37,740 bases of DNA from Thermoplasmatota archaeon (GCA_022848765.1 JAJISJ010000004.1:1-37740); one strand, 5' to 3'; shown: positions 18,215-28,240, counted from the first letter of the stretch. Made by a program: numbers and translations. Notes: generated from the sequence alone by a model not told the origin.

Positions 18215-20965
18215 ATGGATTCATTTCTAGAAAAAGAATGTAAATTAAATTTCTTCATAAATAATGATTTTATTAGAAAAAAATGTAAATCTTGTGGAGA
18301 TTATTTCTGGACATTAAATTATGATTTAGACATTTGTGGAGATAAACCTTGTACAGATTTCAGTTTTATAAACAATCCAATGGGAAATAGTAAACTATCT
18401 CTTAATGAAGTTAGAGAATATTTTTTATCTTTTTTTGAGAAAAATAATCATTCTAAGTTGTGTTACCCTATAACTGGAGAAAGATGCCCAGTTATTGCAA
18501 GATGGAGATCTGATATATATTTAACAATTGCATCTATTGCAGATTTTCAACCACATGTTACATCTGGAGAGGTTCCTCCTCCAGCTAATCCTTTGGTAAT
18601 TTCTCAACCATGTATAAGATTAAATGATCTTGAGCAGGTTGGTGTAAGTGGACGTCATCTAACAATTTTCGAAATGATGGGACATCATGCTTTCAATAAA
18701 AATATTGATGAAATATATTGGAAGGAAGAAACTGTAAGATATTGTGACGAGTTTTTTGTAAATAAAATTGGAATTGAAAGAAATGAAATAACATATAAAG
18801 AACAATTATGGGACGGTGGAGGAAATGCAGGTCCTTGTCTTGAAGTTTTAGCTGGAGGATTAGAAATTGCAACGCTTGTTTTTATGAATCTAAAAAAAGA
18901 ATTAAACGGTAATTTCATAATAAATGGTGAAAAATATTCTCAAAATCCATTAAATATTGTTGATACGGGTTATGGACTTGAACGAATATCATGGATAACA
19001 AAAGGTACTAACACAATATATGAATCAGTTTTTCCAAGAGTTATTGATTGGATATATAATAATTCAAAAAATAATCATGATACTCCGATTTTATACTCAC
19101 TTGCAGATCATTCAAAATGTCTTGCATTTATGCTTGGAGATGGTATAGTTCCATCAAATGTTAAAGCAGGGTATCTTGCAAGACTCATAATAAGAAGATC
19201 TCTTCGTTTTATTAAAAAATTACAATTTGATGCTACATTAAGAGATTTAGTTGAAATCCAGTTAGATAATTTAAATAATGATTTTCCATCATTATTAAAT
19301 GGAAAAAAGCAAATATTTGAAATATTGGATATTGAAACAAAAAAATATTCTGACACTATATTGAAAGGCGGATTATTAGTAAAAAAAATAATAAAAAACA
19401 AGGAGAAGTTAGATAATAAAAAGCTAATAACTTTATATGATACCCACGGAATGCCGCCAGATTTGGTTAAAAAAATTTCTAAAAAAGAGGGAGTGTATAT
19501 AGAAATTCCGGAAAATTTTTATTCTATGATAGCTGAACTACATTCACATGAAGAAAGAGTTATATTAAATGAGGAGATAAAGCAAGATTTACCAATTACA
19601 AAGAAACTTTTTTATGATGATCATTACACAAAAGAATTTGACGCTAAAGTTATATGGAAAAATAAATTAATTAATGGAACTGAAATAATTCTTGATAAAA
19701 CTAGTTTTTATCCTGAGGGCGGTGGTCAACCAGGAGATCATGGATTTTTCATAGTAAATAATAATAAAATAAAAGTTAAATCTACTTTAAAAAAAGGAGA
19801 TACAATAATACATATTATTGAAGGTGATTTATCTATTGGAGATAAAATTCATGCGAAAATTGACTGGGAATATAGATATTCACTTATGAAACATCATACA
19901 GGCACTCATGTTGTAAATGCAGCATTAAGGAAAAATTTGGGTGACCATATCTGGCAAGCAGGTTCTCAAATTGCAGATAAAGAAGCTAGATTTGATTTTG
20001 CTCATTATAAAAAAATATCTGATGATGATATTAAAATAATTGAAAAAACTGCAAACGATTTAATAAAAGGGGGAGCAATCGTTGAAAAAAGTATCATTGA
20101 TCGAAACAAAGCTGAAAGAAAATATGGGTTTAGATTGTACCAGGGCGGGGTTCCTCCTGGGAATTCAATTAGAGTCATTAATATTCCAGAAGTAGATGTT
20201 GAAGCTTGCGGTGGTACACATCTCAATAACATAAATGAAGTCGAACAAATTAGAATTTTAAAATCTGAGAGAATTCAAGACGGTGTAAATAGAATTACCT
20301 TTACTGCTGGTAAAATGGTTGAAGTTTTTCAAAAAGTGGAAATCGAGCAATACAACAGAATTATTCAAATAATTAGTTCTAAATATAAAATAAAAAATGA
20401 AATAAATATTACAAATCAATTGAATGAGGCGTCTAAAATATTCTCAGTTCCAATTAGCCAATTAGAATCGACAATTCAAAGATTTTTATCAGATTTTGAT
20501 AATGATAAATTAACTGAATTAGAGGATTTAAAAGAAGCTTGTCAACATATATTCAATAATTGGAAAAAAATAAAAAAAATAAAACGAAAAAAATCAAATG
20601 AAAAAGAAGTTTATAAACAATTACCGTATGAAATTAAACATATTGGATCTGTTGAAATAATAATAATACAAAAAATATCAAACCTCTTTAACGAGTTGAT
20701 AATAGCTGGTCAAACAACTATAGAAAAAGAAAGTAGAATTATAGTCATAGGTAGTAAAAAGGGAATAACTATTGCATGTTCAAAAAATTTAACTGATGAA
20801 TATAATTTTGATTGTTCAGCTGTAATAAAAGAATCTGGTAAGTTATTAGGTGGTGGAGGAGGAGGTTCAAAAACATTAGCTCAAGCTGGTGGGCCAGAAA
20901 AAAACAATATTAAAGAAGCAATAGAAAAAACGGTTGAATTAACAATAAAAATGCTAGTTAAATAG
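18215..20965 (+). CDS. alaS: Alanyl-tRNA synthetase, archaeal type
   Basis: FFEKNNHSKLCYPI...ARWRSDIYLTIASIADFQPHVTSG...GLERISWI...MKHHTGTHVVNAALR...VDVEACGGTHL...GGGGGGSKTLAQAGG. Confidence 0.97.
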   Translation: MDSFLEKECKLNFFINNDFIRKKCKSCGDYFWTLNYDLDICGDKPCTDFSFINNPMGNSKLSLNEVREYFLSFFEKNNHSKLCYPITGERCPVIARWRSDIYLTIASIADFQPHVTSGEVPPPANPLVISQPCIRLNDLEQVGVSGRHLTIFEMMGHHAFNKNIDEIYWKEETVRYCDEFFVNKIGIERNEITYKEQLWDGGGNAGPCLEVLAGGLEIATLVFMNLKKELNGNFIINGEKYSQNPLNIVDTGYGLERISWITKGTNTIYESVFPRVIDWIYNNSKNNHDTPILYSLADHSKCLAFMLGDGIVPSNVKAGYLARLIIRRSLRFIKKLQFDATLRDLVEIQLDNLNNDFPSLLNGKKQIFEILDIETKKYSDTILKGGLLVKKIIKNKEKLDNKKLITLYDTHGMPPDLVKKISKKEGVYIEIPENFYSMIAELHSHEERVILNEEIKQDLPITKKLFYDDHYTKEFDAKVIWKNKLINGTEIILDKTSFYPEGGGQPGDHGFFIVNNNKIKVKSTLKKGDTIIHIIEGDLSIGDKIHAKIDWEYRYSLMKHHTGTHVVNAALRKNLGDHIWQAGSQIADKEARFDFAHYKKISDDDIKIIEKTANDLIKGGAIVEKSIIDRNKAERKYGFRLYQGGVPPGNSIRVINIPEVDVEACGGTHLNNINEVEQIRILKSERIQDGVNRITFTAGKMVEVFQKVEIEQYNRIIQIISSKYKIKNEINITNQLNEASKIFSVPISQLESTIQRFLSDFDNDKLTELEDLKEACQHIFNNWKKIKKIKRKKSNEKEVYKQLPYEIKHIGSVEIIIIQKISNLFNELIIAGQTTIEKESRIIVIGSKKGITIACSKNLTDEYNFDCSAVIKESGKLLGGGGGGSKTLAQAGGPEKNNIKEAIEKTVELTIKMLVK

Positions 20966-20975
20966 AAATCATTAA

Positions 20976-21143
20976 CTAAAATTTAATAACTAAATGTGCA
21001 ATCGATAAAATTACAATTGTTGAAATGCACATAACAATTACAAACCAAGGTGGTATCCTTAATGATGATTTTTCTTCTGCATCAAAATATCGGATTAAAC
21101 CTGCAGAGGAATGAAACCCCTCTCCTTTTTTTTGTTTAGCCAT
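20976..21143 (-). CDS. secG: Preprotein translocase subunit Sec61beta
   Basis: Translated by eye: MAKQKKGEGFHSSAGLIRYFDAEEKSSLRIPPWFVIVMCISTIVILSIAHLVIKF*; archaeal Sec61beta SSAGL(I/M)RYF motif plus one C-terminal TM; not in the ORF track. Confidence 0.92.
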   Translation of the reverse strand: MAKQKKGEGFHSSAGLIRYFDAEEKSSLRIPPWFVIVMCISTIVILSIAHLVIKF

Positions 21144-21289
21144 TATTATCAACTTTATATATATAGTATAATCTCCACATAGATTTCCAATATTTTAGTT
21201 TTTCTATTGTTTAAATAAATAATTTAAGATTTCTAAATTTTGCAAACATCTAAATATTATTTTCATATTCATAGGTAAAGGTGTAAATA

Positions 21290-21871
21290 ATGAAGGAGAT
21301 CGATGCTCTTATTATCAAAGCATTAAAATATAAGAAAAATGGACTTACAGATCATGAAATTGCTGAGGATCTTAATGTTTCAAAAGAAACGGCTATATGG
21401 CTTTTAAATAAGGGAAAAGAAAAAAAACCAGAGGGGGATATAAAAGTTGGTTGGCGTTCCCTTGGAGTTTATCCTTCGAGGATGAGTTATATCTCAGATG
21501 CATTATGTGATATTTTATTGGAAGAAATAGAAAATAATGATCTTGATGTAAACACAGTAGTAGGTATTGCAATAAATGGCATTCCTTTTGCCACTTTAAT
21601 CGCTGAAAAATTGGATTTTGAACTTGCTGTTTTTAGACCCCATCATGAAAAGGAAGGATGGTTTTCTTCAAATTATGCAAATGTAAAAAATAAACAAGTT
21701 GTAATTATAGATGATGTTGTTGGTACTGGCGACACATTCAAAAATACAATTAAAGCAACTAAATCTGAAAAAGGCACTCCAGTATTGTGTATTGCTATTT
21801 TAAATAAGAGGGCTCAAAATGATATTCAAGGAGTTCCGTTAAGAGCTCTGATTAGATCTAGAGTAATCTAA
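21290..21871 (+). CDS. gfcR: HTH plus orotate-phosphoribosyltransferase-like regulator (GfcR family)
   Basis: N-terminal HTH GLTDHEIAEDLNVSKETAIWLL; PRPP motif VVIIDDVVGTGDTFKNTIKA. Confidence 0.85.
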   Translation: MKEIDALIIKALKYKKNGLTDHEIAEDLNVSKETAIWLLNKGKEKKPEGDIKVGWRSLGVYPSRMSYISDALCDILLEEIENNDLDVNTVVGIAINGIPFATLIAEKLDFELAVFRPHHEKEGWFSSNYANVKNKQVVIIDDVVGTGDTFKNTIKATKSEKGTPVLCIAILNKRAQNDIQGVPLRALIRSRVI

Positions 21872-21903
21872 TTTTATTTACCAAGTTTAGGGAGAAATTC
21901 TTA

Positions 21904-23454
21904 ATGCATTGGGCAGATGTCATTGCAAATAATCTGATAAAAAAAGGGAATAAACATGTTTTAGCAACTGGGATAACTCCATCAGGGCCTATTCATGTTG
22001 GAAATATGCGCGAAGTAATCACCACAGATGCTATTTATAAGGCTTTGATTGAAAAAGGTGCTGAACCAGAATTTATATATATTGCTGATGATTATGATCA
22101 TTTAAGAAAATTATACCCTTTTTTACCAGATTTTTTTAAAAAATATATAGGTATACCAATATGTGAAATACCTTGTATATGTGGAAAGCATGAAAGTTAT
22201 GCTGATCATTATCTGATTTCATTTTTAGATTCTTTAAAAAAATTGGGCATTACTCCAAAAGTAATTCGTGCCAGTGAGATCTATAAAAATGGTAATTACA
22301 ATCATTCAATACAAATTGCTTTGGAAAATGTTGAAAAAATAAAGGATATCATTGAAAATATTTCTAAAAGAAAATTACCAAAAAATTGGATTCCTTTTAA
22401 TGTTAAATGTATTAATTGTGGAAAGATAACTGAAACAAAACCGATTTTATATGAATTTCCAAATATTGAATATAAATGCAATTGTGGGTATGAAGGTTCT
22501 GCGGATATTAGAGAAGGTGGTTCAGGTAAATTACCATGGAGAATTGATTGGCCCGCAAGATGGAAGATGCTTGGAGTAACTTTTGAACCCTTTGGAAAAG
22601 ATCTTGGTACAGTAGGAGGAGCTAGACAAACCGGAGAAAAAATTGTTAAAGAGATTTTCAATTATTCTCCACCTGACTACACAGTTTATGAATTTATATT
22701 ATTAAAAGGAAAAGGTGCAATGCATAGCTCTAAAGGAACTGCGTTAAGTTCCGAGGAAATGCTTGCAATGACCCCGCCTGAAGTTTTAAGATTCTTAATT
22801 GTTAAAAATCAACCTAATAAACATATAGTTTTTGATCCAGGTTTTGGATTGTTAAACCTTGTTGATGAATATGACCAATTTGAACGGATATTTTTTGGAA
22901 AAGAGGATATAATAAAGGGTATGAAAGATATTGAAAAAATCTATGAATTATCTCAACCATATAAAATTCCAAATAAAATTCCATTTCAAATTCCATACAG
23001 ACATTTGGTTACTATTGTCCAGATATCTAAAGAATGGAAGGATATTAAAAAAATACTATTAAGAACGAAACAAATTCCTGAGAATATTGGAAAATTTGAA
23101 GAGAAAAATATTAAACAACGAACAAAACATGTTGAATATTGGTTGAAATTTTTTGCTCCGAATAAATTGAAATTTGAAATTAAAAATAAACTTCCTAATC
23201 TAAAACTTTTAGAAAAACAAAAAAAAATTATTAATGCACTTATAGATAAATTAAATTCAATTGAATGGGATCCAAATGCTATTCATAAAGAAATTTATGC
23301 TATATCTGAAATTGAAAATGTATCAATAAAAACTACTTTTACAACTTTATATCAAATTCTTCTAGGACAAAATGAAGGCCCTCGTGCGGGATATTTCATA
23401 TCAAATTTAGATAGAGATTTTGTCATGAATAGATTAAAAGAAGCAGTTAAATAA
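21904..23454 (+). CDS. lysS: Lysyl-tRNA synthetase, class I
   Basis: TGITPSGPIHVGNMREV (HIGH-like); KGKGAMHSSKGTALSSEEML (KMSKS-like); zinc-binding CINCGK...CNCGY. Confidence 0.96.
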   Translation: MHWADVIANNLIKKGNKHVLATGITPSGPIHVGNMREVITTDAIYKALIEKGAEPEFIYIADDYDHLRKLYPFLPDFFKKYIGIPICEIPCICGKHESYADHYLISFLDSLKKLGITPKVIRASEIYKNGNYNHSIQIALENVEKIKDIIENISKRKLPKNWIPFNVKCINCGKITETKPILYEFPNIEYKCNCGYEGSADIREGGSGKLPWRIDWPARWKMLGVTFEPFGKDLGTVGGARQTGEKIVKEIFNYSPPDYTVYEFILLKGKGAMHSSKGTALSSEEMLAMTPPEVLRFLIVKNQPNKHIVFDPGFGLLNLVDEYDQFERIFFGKEDIIKGMKDIEKIYELSQPYKIPNKIPFQIPYRHLVTIVQISKEWKDIKKILLRTKQIPENIGKFEEKNIKQRTKHVEYWLKFFAPNKLKFEIKNKLPNLKLLEKQKKIINALIDKLNSIEWDPNAIHKEIYAISEIENVSIKTTFTTLYQILLGQNEGPRAGYFISNLDRDFVMNRLKEAVK

Positions 23455-23478
23455 TGATATCATTTATTAAGAATAACT

Positions 23479-24732
23479 ATGAATATCTATATTGAAACTT
23501 ATGGTTGTACTGCAAATAAATGTGACGAGAGCATTATTAAAGGTATTTTATTAAAACATTTTTTTAAAATAATAAATCATGTAGAAAAAGCGGATATAAT
23601 AATTATTTTAACTTGTACAGTTATAAATACTACTGAACAAAGAATGCTATCTCGTCTTAGATATTTTAAAAATTTTAAGAAAAAAATTATTGTAACAGGC
23701 TGTATGGCATCTATTCAATCTAAATTAATAAAATCAATATTACCCGATTCCATAATATTGCCACCATACTATATTCATCATATTGTAGATATTATAAATG
23801 AGGGAGAAAAAATTAAATATAAATTGATAGATAAAACAAAACTTAGCAAATATTTTAATGAGGTAACAGCATCAATTTTAATATCAGAAGGTTGCGATTT
23901 CTCTTGTTCCTATTGTATTACATCTCTTGCTAGAGGAAAACTTAGAAGTTTTCCAATAAATGAAATAAAAAGAGATATTGATTTAGCTTTGATGCAGGGC
24001 TGCAAGGAAATTCAAATAACCTCACAAGATGCAAGTTCCTATGGGTTAAATTCAAAAAGTAATCTTGGAATTTTATTAGATAATATTTGTAAAATTAGGG
24101 GAGAATATAGAATTAGAGTAGGTATGATGAATCCATATACGGTTCAAAAAAATCTTTATCCAATTATTGATGGTTTTAACGATGATAAAATTTTTAAATT
24201 TATTCATTTGCCGGTTCAATCAGGAGACGATATAATATTAGAAAAGATGAATAGAAAATATAATGTTACAGATTTTTTCAACATTATTAATAATTTTAAG
24301 AAAAAATTTCCAAGAATTACAATTTCAACTGATATTATAGTTGGTTTTCCTACTGAAACAGTTGAACAATTCAATAAATCTATTAATCTCATTGAAAAAT
24401 TACGTCCAGATATTGTTAATATTACTCGATTTTCAGCTCGCCCTAATACAAAAGCAAAGAAATTTTCTGGCCGTATTAAAACCGAGGATGTAAAAAATCG
24501 CTCTAGACTTTTATCAAAAATTTCTAAGGAAATATCATATAATAATAATAAATTACATATTGGAGAAAAATATAGGGTATTAACTACTAAAATTGGAAAA
24601 AATAAGACTATAGTTGGACGAACAGATAATTATAAACCAGTAATATTAAAAGAAGAAATTGGTTTAGGTAAATTTATCAAAGTAGAAATTACCCAATCTA
24701 CTCAGAATTATCTTGTCGGAATTATTATATAG
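23479..24732 (+). CDS. tRNA t6A37 methylthiotransferase (e-MtaB/CDKAL1 type)
   Basis: ETYGCTANKCDE...TCTVINTTEQRMLSRLR...GCMAS; radical SAM EGCDFSCSYCITSLARGKLRSFP; C-terminal TRAM-like region. Confidence 0.93.
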   Translation: MNIYIETYGCTANKCDESIIKGILLKHFFKIINHVEKADIIIILTCTVINTTEQRMLSRLRYFKNFKKKIIVTGCMASIQSKLIKSILPDSIILPPYYIHHIVDIINEGEKIKYKLIDKTKLSKYFNEVTASILISEGCDFSCSYCITSLARGKLRSFPINEIKRDIDLALMQGCKEIQITSQDASSYGLNSKSNLGILLDNICKIRGEYRIRVGMMNPYTVQKNLYPIIDGFNDDKIFKFIHLPVQSGDDIILEKMNRKYNVTDFFNIINNFKKKFPRITISTDIIVGFPTETVEQFNKSINLIEKLRPDIVNITRFSARPNTKAKKFSGRIKTEDVKNRSRLLSKISKEISYNNNKLHIGEKYRVLTTKIGKNKTIVGRTDNYKPVILKEEIGLGKFIKVEITQSTQNYLVGIII

Positions 24733-24761
24733 CTTCATAGTATTTGAGGGATGTGGAAGGG

Positions 24762-25820
24762 ATGATTAGAGTATCGATTAATGGTTTTGGAAGAATAGGA
24801 AGAAATGTTTTACGTGCTGCATTTGGTCATTCACAATATGGCAAAAAATTTGAGATTGTAGCCATAAATGATCTTGGTAACACAAAAACACTAGCTCATT
24901 TATTAAAATATGATTCTATTTACGGTAGATTTCATGGAGATATTAATCAAAAAGATGATGGTTTAGAAATAAATAATAGATTTATCAAATTTTTTTCTGA
25001 AGTAAATCCCTTAAAATTGCCTTGGAATGATTATCACATAGATGTAGTAATAGAATCAACTGGTATTTTTCGTAATAGAGAGGATGCAGCAAAACACATA
25101 GCATCTGGTGCAAAAAAAGTAATTATATCCGCTCCTGCTATAAATCCAGATTTAACAATTGTACTTGGTGTAAATGAAAATGAGTATGATAAGGAAAAAC
25201 ATCATATCATATCTAATGCATCATGTACAACAAATAGTTTAGCACCCCCCGTTAAAATTATTAATGATTTATTTGGTATTGAAAAAGGTATAATGACTAC
25301 AATTCATTCATATACTAGTGATCAACGAATTTTAGATTTTCCTCACAAAGATTTAAGACGTGCTAGAGCTGCAGCAACTTCAATAATACCTACAACAACT
25401 GGAGCAGCGAAAGCGGTTTCTCTTGTTATTCCTGAATTAAGAGGTAGACTTGATGGTATGGCTGTTCGTGTACCAACTCCAGATGGTTCTCTTACAGATT
25501 TTACTTGTATATTAAAAAAAGAAGTAACAGTTAATGAAATTAATGAATCTTTAAAAAATGCCGCAAATACAAACTTAAGAGGTATTATGGAATATAGTGA
25601 AGAACCTTTAGTTTCAGTTGATATTATTGGAAATCCTCATTCTTCTATTATAGACGGATTAAGTACAAAAGTTGTTGGAGAGAAGGGGAATTTAGTTAAA
25701 ATTTTATCTTGGTACGACAATGAATGGGGTTACTCATGTAGATTAGTAGATCTTATAAATTATTTATATTCAAAAAATCTGATTGTCGAAAGAGAACTTG
25801 AAATGTTAAAAGAATTTTAA
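24762..25820 (+). CDS. gap: Glyceraldehyde-3-phosphate dehydrogenase, bacterial (type I) class
   Basis: INGFGRIGRNVLRA...SNASCTTNSLAP...HSYTSDQRILDFPHKDLRRARAAATSIIPTTTGAAKAV...SWYDNEWGYS; start trimmed to the ATG at 24762. Confidence 0.95.
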   Translation: MIRVSINGFGRIGRNVLRAAFGHSQYGKKFEIVAINDLGNTKTLAHLLKYDSIYGRFHGDINQKDDGLEINNRFIKFFSEVNPLKLPWNDYHIDVVIESTGIFRNREDAAKHIASGAKKVIISAPAINPDLTIVLGVNENEYDKEKHHIISNASCTTNSLAPPVKIINDLFGIEKGIMTTIHSYTSDQRILDFPHKDLRRARAAATSIIPTTTGAAKAVSLVIPELRGRLDGMAVRVPTPDGSLTDFTCILKKEVTVNEINESLKNAANTNLRGIMEYSEEPLVSVDIIGNPHSSIIDGLSTKVVGEKGNLVKILSWYDNEWGYSCRLVDLINYLYSKNLIVERELEMLKEF

Positions 25821-25888
25821 TTTATTATTAAAAAAAATATAGTTTTAAATAATCAGTAGATATATTTATTTTATTGAGGTTTTTCATA

Positions 25889-27112
25889 ATGGAAGAATTT
25901 AACACATTAGATGATTTTAATTTTGAAAATAGAACTGTTTTATTAAGAGTAGATTTTAATATGCCTCTGGATAAAAAAACTTTGCATATTTTAGATGCCA
26001 CAAGAATGAATCTAGTTATTCCAACAATTAATGAATTAATAAAAAAAAAAGCAAAGATTGTTATACTTGCCCACCAGGGAAGAAAAGATAGTTGGGATTT
26101 TATTTCAATGGAAGATCATGCAAAAAAATTTGGAACATTAATAAATAAAAAAGTAAAGTATATTGATGACATCTTTGGTAATAAGGCTAAAAAATCAATT
26201 AAAGAACTTAAATATGGAGAAATATTATTTTTGGATAATGTTAGAAAAATACCATACGAAACATTGAAAAAAACTGCGTTTGAACACTCAAAATCAGAAT
26301 TTATTCAAGATTTATATCCATTAGCAGATTTTTTTGTTAATGATGCATTTGCAGCTGCCCATAGGAGTCAATGTTCTTTAATTGGATTTACAGAAGTATT
26401 ACCATCTTGTGCAGGTAGACTACTGGAAAAAGAAATTAGACAACTAAATAAAATAATTAAAAAACCTAATAAACCAAGTATGTTTTTATTTGGTGGGGCA
26501 AAATTTTCTGATGCAATTAGCACTATTGACCATTTACTTAATAAAAAAATTGCTGATAAGATATTGTTAACTGGATTACCTGCTAATGCATTTTTAAAAG
26601 CCATTGGTTATAATATGGGTAAAAAAACTGAAAATATTTTAATGATTGAAGACATTTCAAATCAATTAAAAACTATAAAAGATATTTTTCAAAAATATGA
26701 AAAAAAGATTTATTTACCAATTGATTTTGCAATATCTAGTAATGAGAAAAGATTTGAAATTAGTTTAGATGAATTACCAAATGATCATGATTTATTCGAT
26801 ATTGGGGAGAAAACAATAATTAAATATAAAAAAATATTGAAGAATGCTAAAACAATATTTTTATCTGGACCTTGCGGAGTATTTGAAAAAAATATATTTC
26901 AAAATGGAACTAAAGAGATTTTTAATTTTATAGCAGATTCTAATGCTTTTAGTATTGCTGGGGGAGGTCATACTGTTGCAGCTATTGAAAAATTAAATTT
27001 AAAAAATAATTTTTCTCATATTAGTACTGGTGGTGGTTCACTAGAAAAATTTATAACAGGTGATAAATTAGCAGTTATCGAAGCTTTAAAAAAATCTAAG
27101 AATTTAAAATAA
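25889..27112 (+). CDS. pgk: Phosphoglycerate kinase, archaeal type
   Basis: VLLRVDFNMPLD...ILAHQGR...FVNDAFAAAHRSQCS...GGAKFSDAI...GGGHTVAAIE...STGGGSLEKFITG; start trimmed to the ATG at 25889. Confidence 0.95.
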   Translation: MEEFNTLDDFNFENRTVLLRVDFNMPLDKKTLHILDATRMNLVIPTINELIKKKAKIVILAHQGRKDSWDFISMEDHAKKFGTLINKKVKYIDDIFGNKAKKSIKELKYGEILFLDNVRKIPYETLKKTAFEHSKSEFIQDLYPLADFFVNDAFAAAHRSQCSLIGFTEVLPSCAGRLLEKEIRQLNKIIKKPNKPSMFLFGGAKFSDAISTIDHLLNKKIADKILLTGLPANAFLKAIGYNMGKKTENILMIEDISNQLKTIKDIFQKYEKKIYLPIDFAISSNEKRFEISLDELPNDHDLFDIGEKTIIKYKKILKNAKTIFLSGPCGVFEKNIFQNGTKEIFNFIADSNAFSIAGGGHTVAAIEKLNLKNNFSHISTGGGSLEKFITGDKLAVIEALKKSKNLK

Positions 27113-27162
27113 TAATATAGCTTTTCCCTAAACAATTTCTTAATGCAATTAAATTTAATGGT

Positions 27163-27618
27163 CTAATTTTGGGCTGGTAGATCAGTGGAAGATCGCCACC
27201 TTCGCAAGGTGGAGGCCGTGGGTTCAAATCCCACCCAGTCCATAGATAGATTTCGAGTGGTGTATATATTTTCATTATCACCATTCTTAGTATCTATCTT
27301 TATATCATTTGAATGTGTGTATTTACTTCTGTAGTTTTGTCCTAATCTTTCAATTCCATCTTCAACTCTCATTATATCGATTCCAAATTCTTTTGCTTTT
27401 TTTCTTTTTGATTTAATGCAGATATCTTTAATAATTCTATAAATAATATTTTTATAATCATTTTCGTGTTTACAAAGATTTGTTGAAATCATTTCAAGAT
27501 CATTTTCATTTATCTCTGGTTTTTCTATAAAAGTAAAATTAGATTTTTTCTTTTTTTTCTTCATCCAATTAATTATATATTTAAATATTTCAAAAATATT
27601 TTCATAAATTATATACAT
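27163..27618 (-). CDS. Hypothetical ORF; real status uncertain, last ~26 aa read antisense through tRNA-Ala
   Basis: C-terminus MDWVGFEPTASTLRRWRSSTDLPAQN is the tRNA antisense translation; upstream ~125 aa has a plausible charged composition; likely ATG at 27564. Confidence 0.35.
   Translation of the reverse strand: MYIIYENIFEIFKYIINWMKKKKKKSNFTFIEKPEINENDLEMISTNLCKHENDYKNIIYRIIKDICIKSKRKKAKEFGIDIMRVEDGIERLGQNYRSKYTHSNDIKIDTKNGDNENIYTTRNLSMDWVGFEPTASTLRRWRSSTDLPAQN
27171..27242 (+). tRNA. tRNA-Ala(CGC), no encoded CCA
   Basis: GGGCTGG...CCAGTCC acceptor with a G3:U70 wobble; D stem GATC/GATC; anticodon stem CCACC/GGTGG with loop TTCGCAA; T arm GTGGG TTCAAAT CCCAC. Confidence 0.96.
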
Positions 27619-27655
27619 AAAAATATTAATTTTTTATATTATTTATATATTATTT

Positions 27656-28240
27656 TTAATTAAATTTTTTTACTAAATAAAATGAATACCATTTAAAATT
27701 AGGTATCGAAGAGTTATTCATTTTATCTATAAATTTTATATTTTTATTAGATTTAATTATATCATTTATATTATCAATATTTTTCTCAATTTCTCTTACA
27801 ATAATTTTAGTGTTGATATCCGCTGTTTTTAATATATGTTCCAATATTTTTCTTTTAGGTGATGAACAACTTGATAATATAATTGTATCATAATTTTTTG
27901 CAGGATATTTTTGACCATTTCCTATATCGATATTTATTTTTTTTTCCAATTTTTTTTTATTAATAACTTTTTGTGCAAATTTAACTGCTATTGGATCTTT
28001 ATCGATTGATACGATTTTTGCTGATGTTTTTTTTGCTAATACTAATGCAGTTATTGGATATGCGCCACAACCTATATGAAGTATTTTTTTTGACTTCGTT
28101 AATTCGAAATTTTTTATTTCTTTTTCATATTCAATACCAATTATTTTTTCATATATTATACCAAATCTGTTAAAAAAGAACGAAAGAAAATCAATAAAAT
28201 GCCAAAAATAATTTAGCTTAATTTTAATTATTTTATCCAT
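27656..28240 (-). CDS. Nicotianamine synthase-like SAM-dependent enzyme (NAS-like 1)
   Basis: KKILHIGCGAYPITALVLAKKTSAKIVSIDKDPIAVKFAQKVI...INTKIIVREIEKNID. Confidence 0.65.
   Translation of the reverse strand: MDKIIKIKLNYFWHFIDFLSFFFNRFGIIYEKIIGIEYEKEIKNFELTKSKKILHIGCGAYPITALVLAKKTSAKIVSIDKDPIAVKFAQKVINKKKLEKKINIDIGNGQKYPAKNYDTIILSSCSSPKRKILEHILKTADINTKIIVREIEKNIDNINDIIKSNKNIKFIDKMNNSSIPNFKWYSFYLVKKFN

Noticed and set aside
19108-19401. 97-aa minus-strand ORF
   Set aside because: Antisense inside alaS.
22302-22661. 119-aa minus-strand ORF
   Set aside because: Antisense inside class I lysS; no domain.
27096-27284. ORF MVIMKIYTPLEIYLWTGWDLNPRPPPCEGGDLPLIYQPK...
   Set aside because: It is the antisense translation of tRNA-Ala; GWDLNPRPPPCEGGDLPL is a classic spurious annotation.
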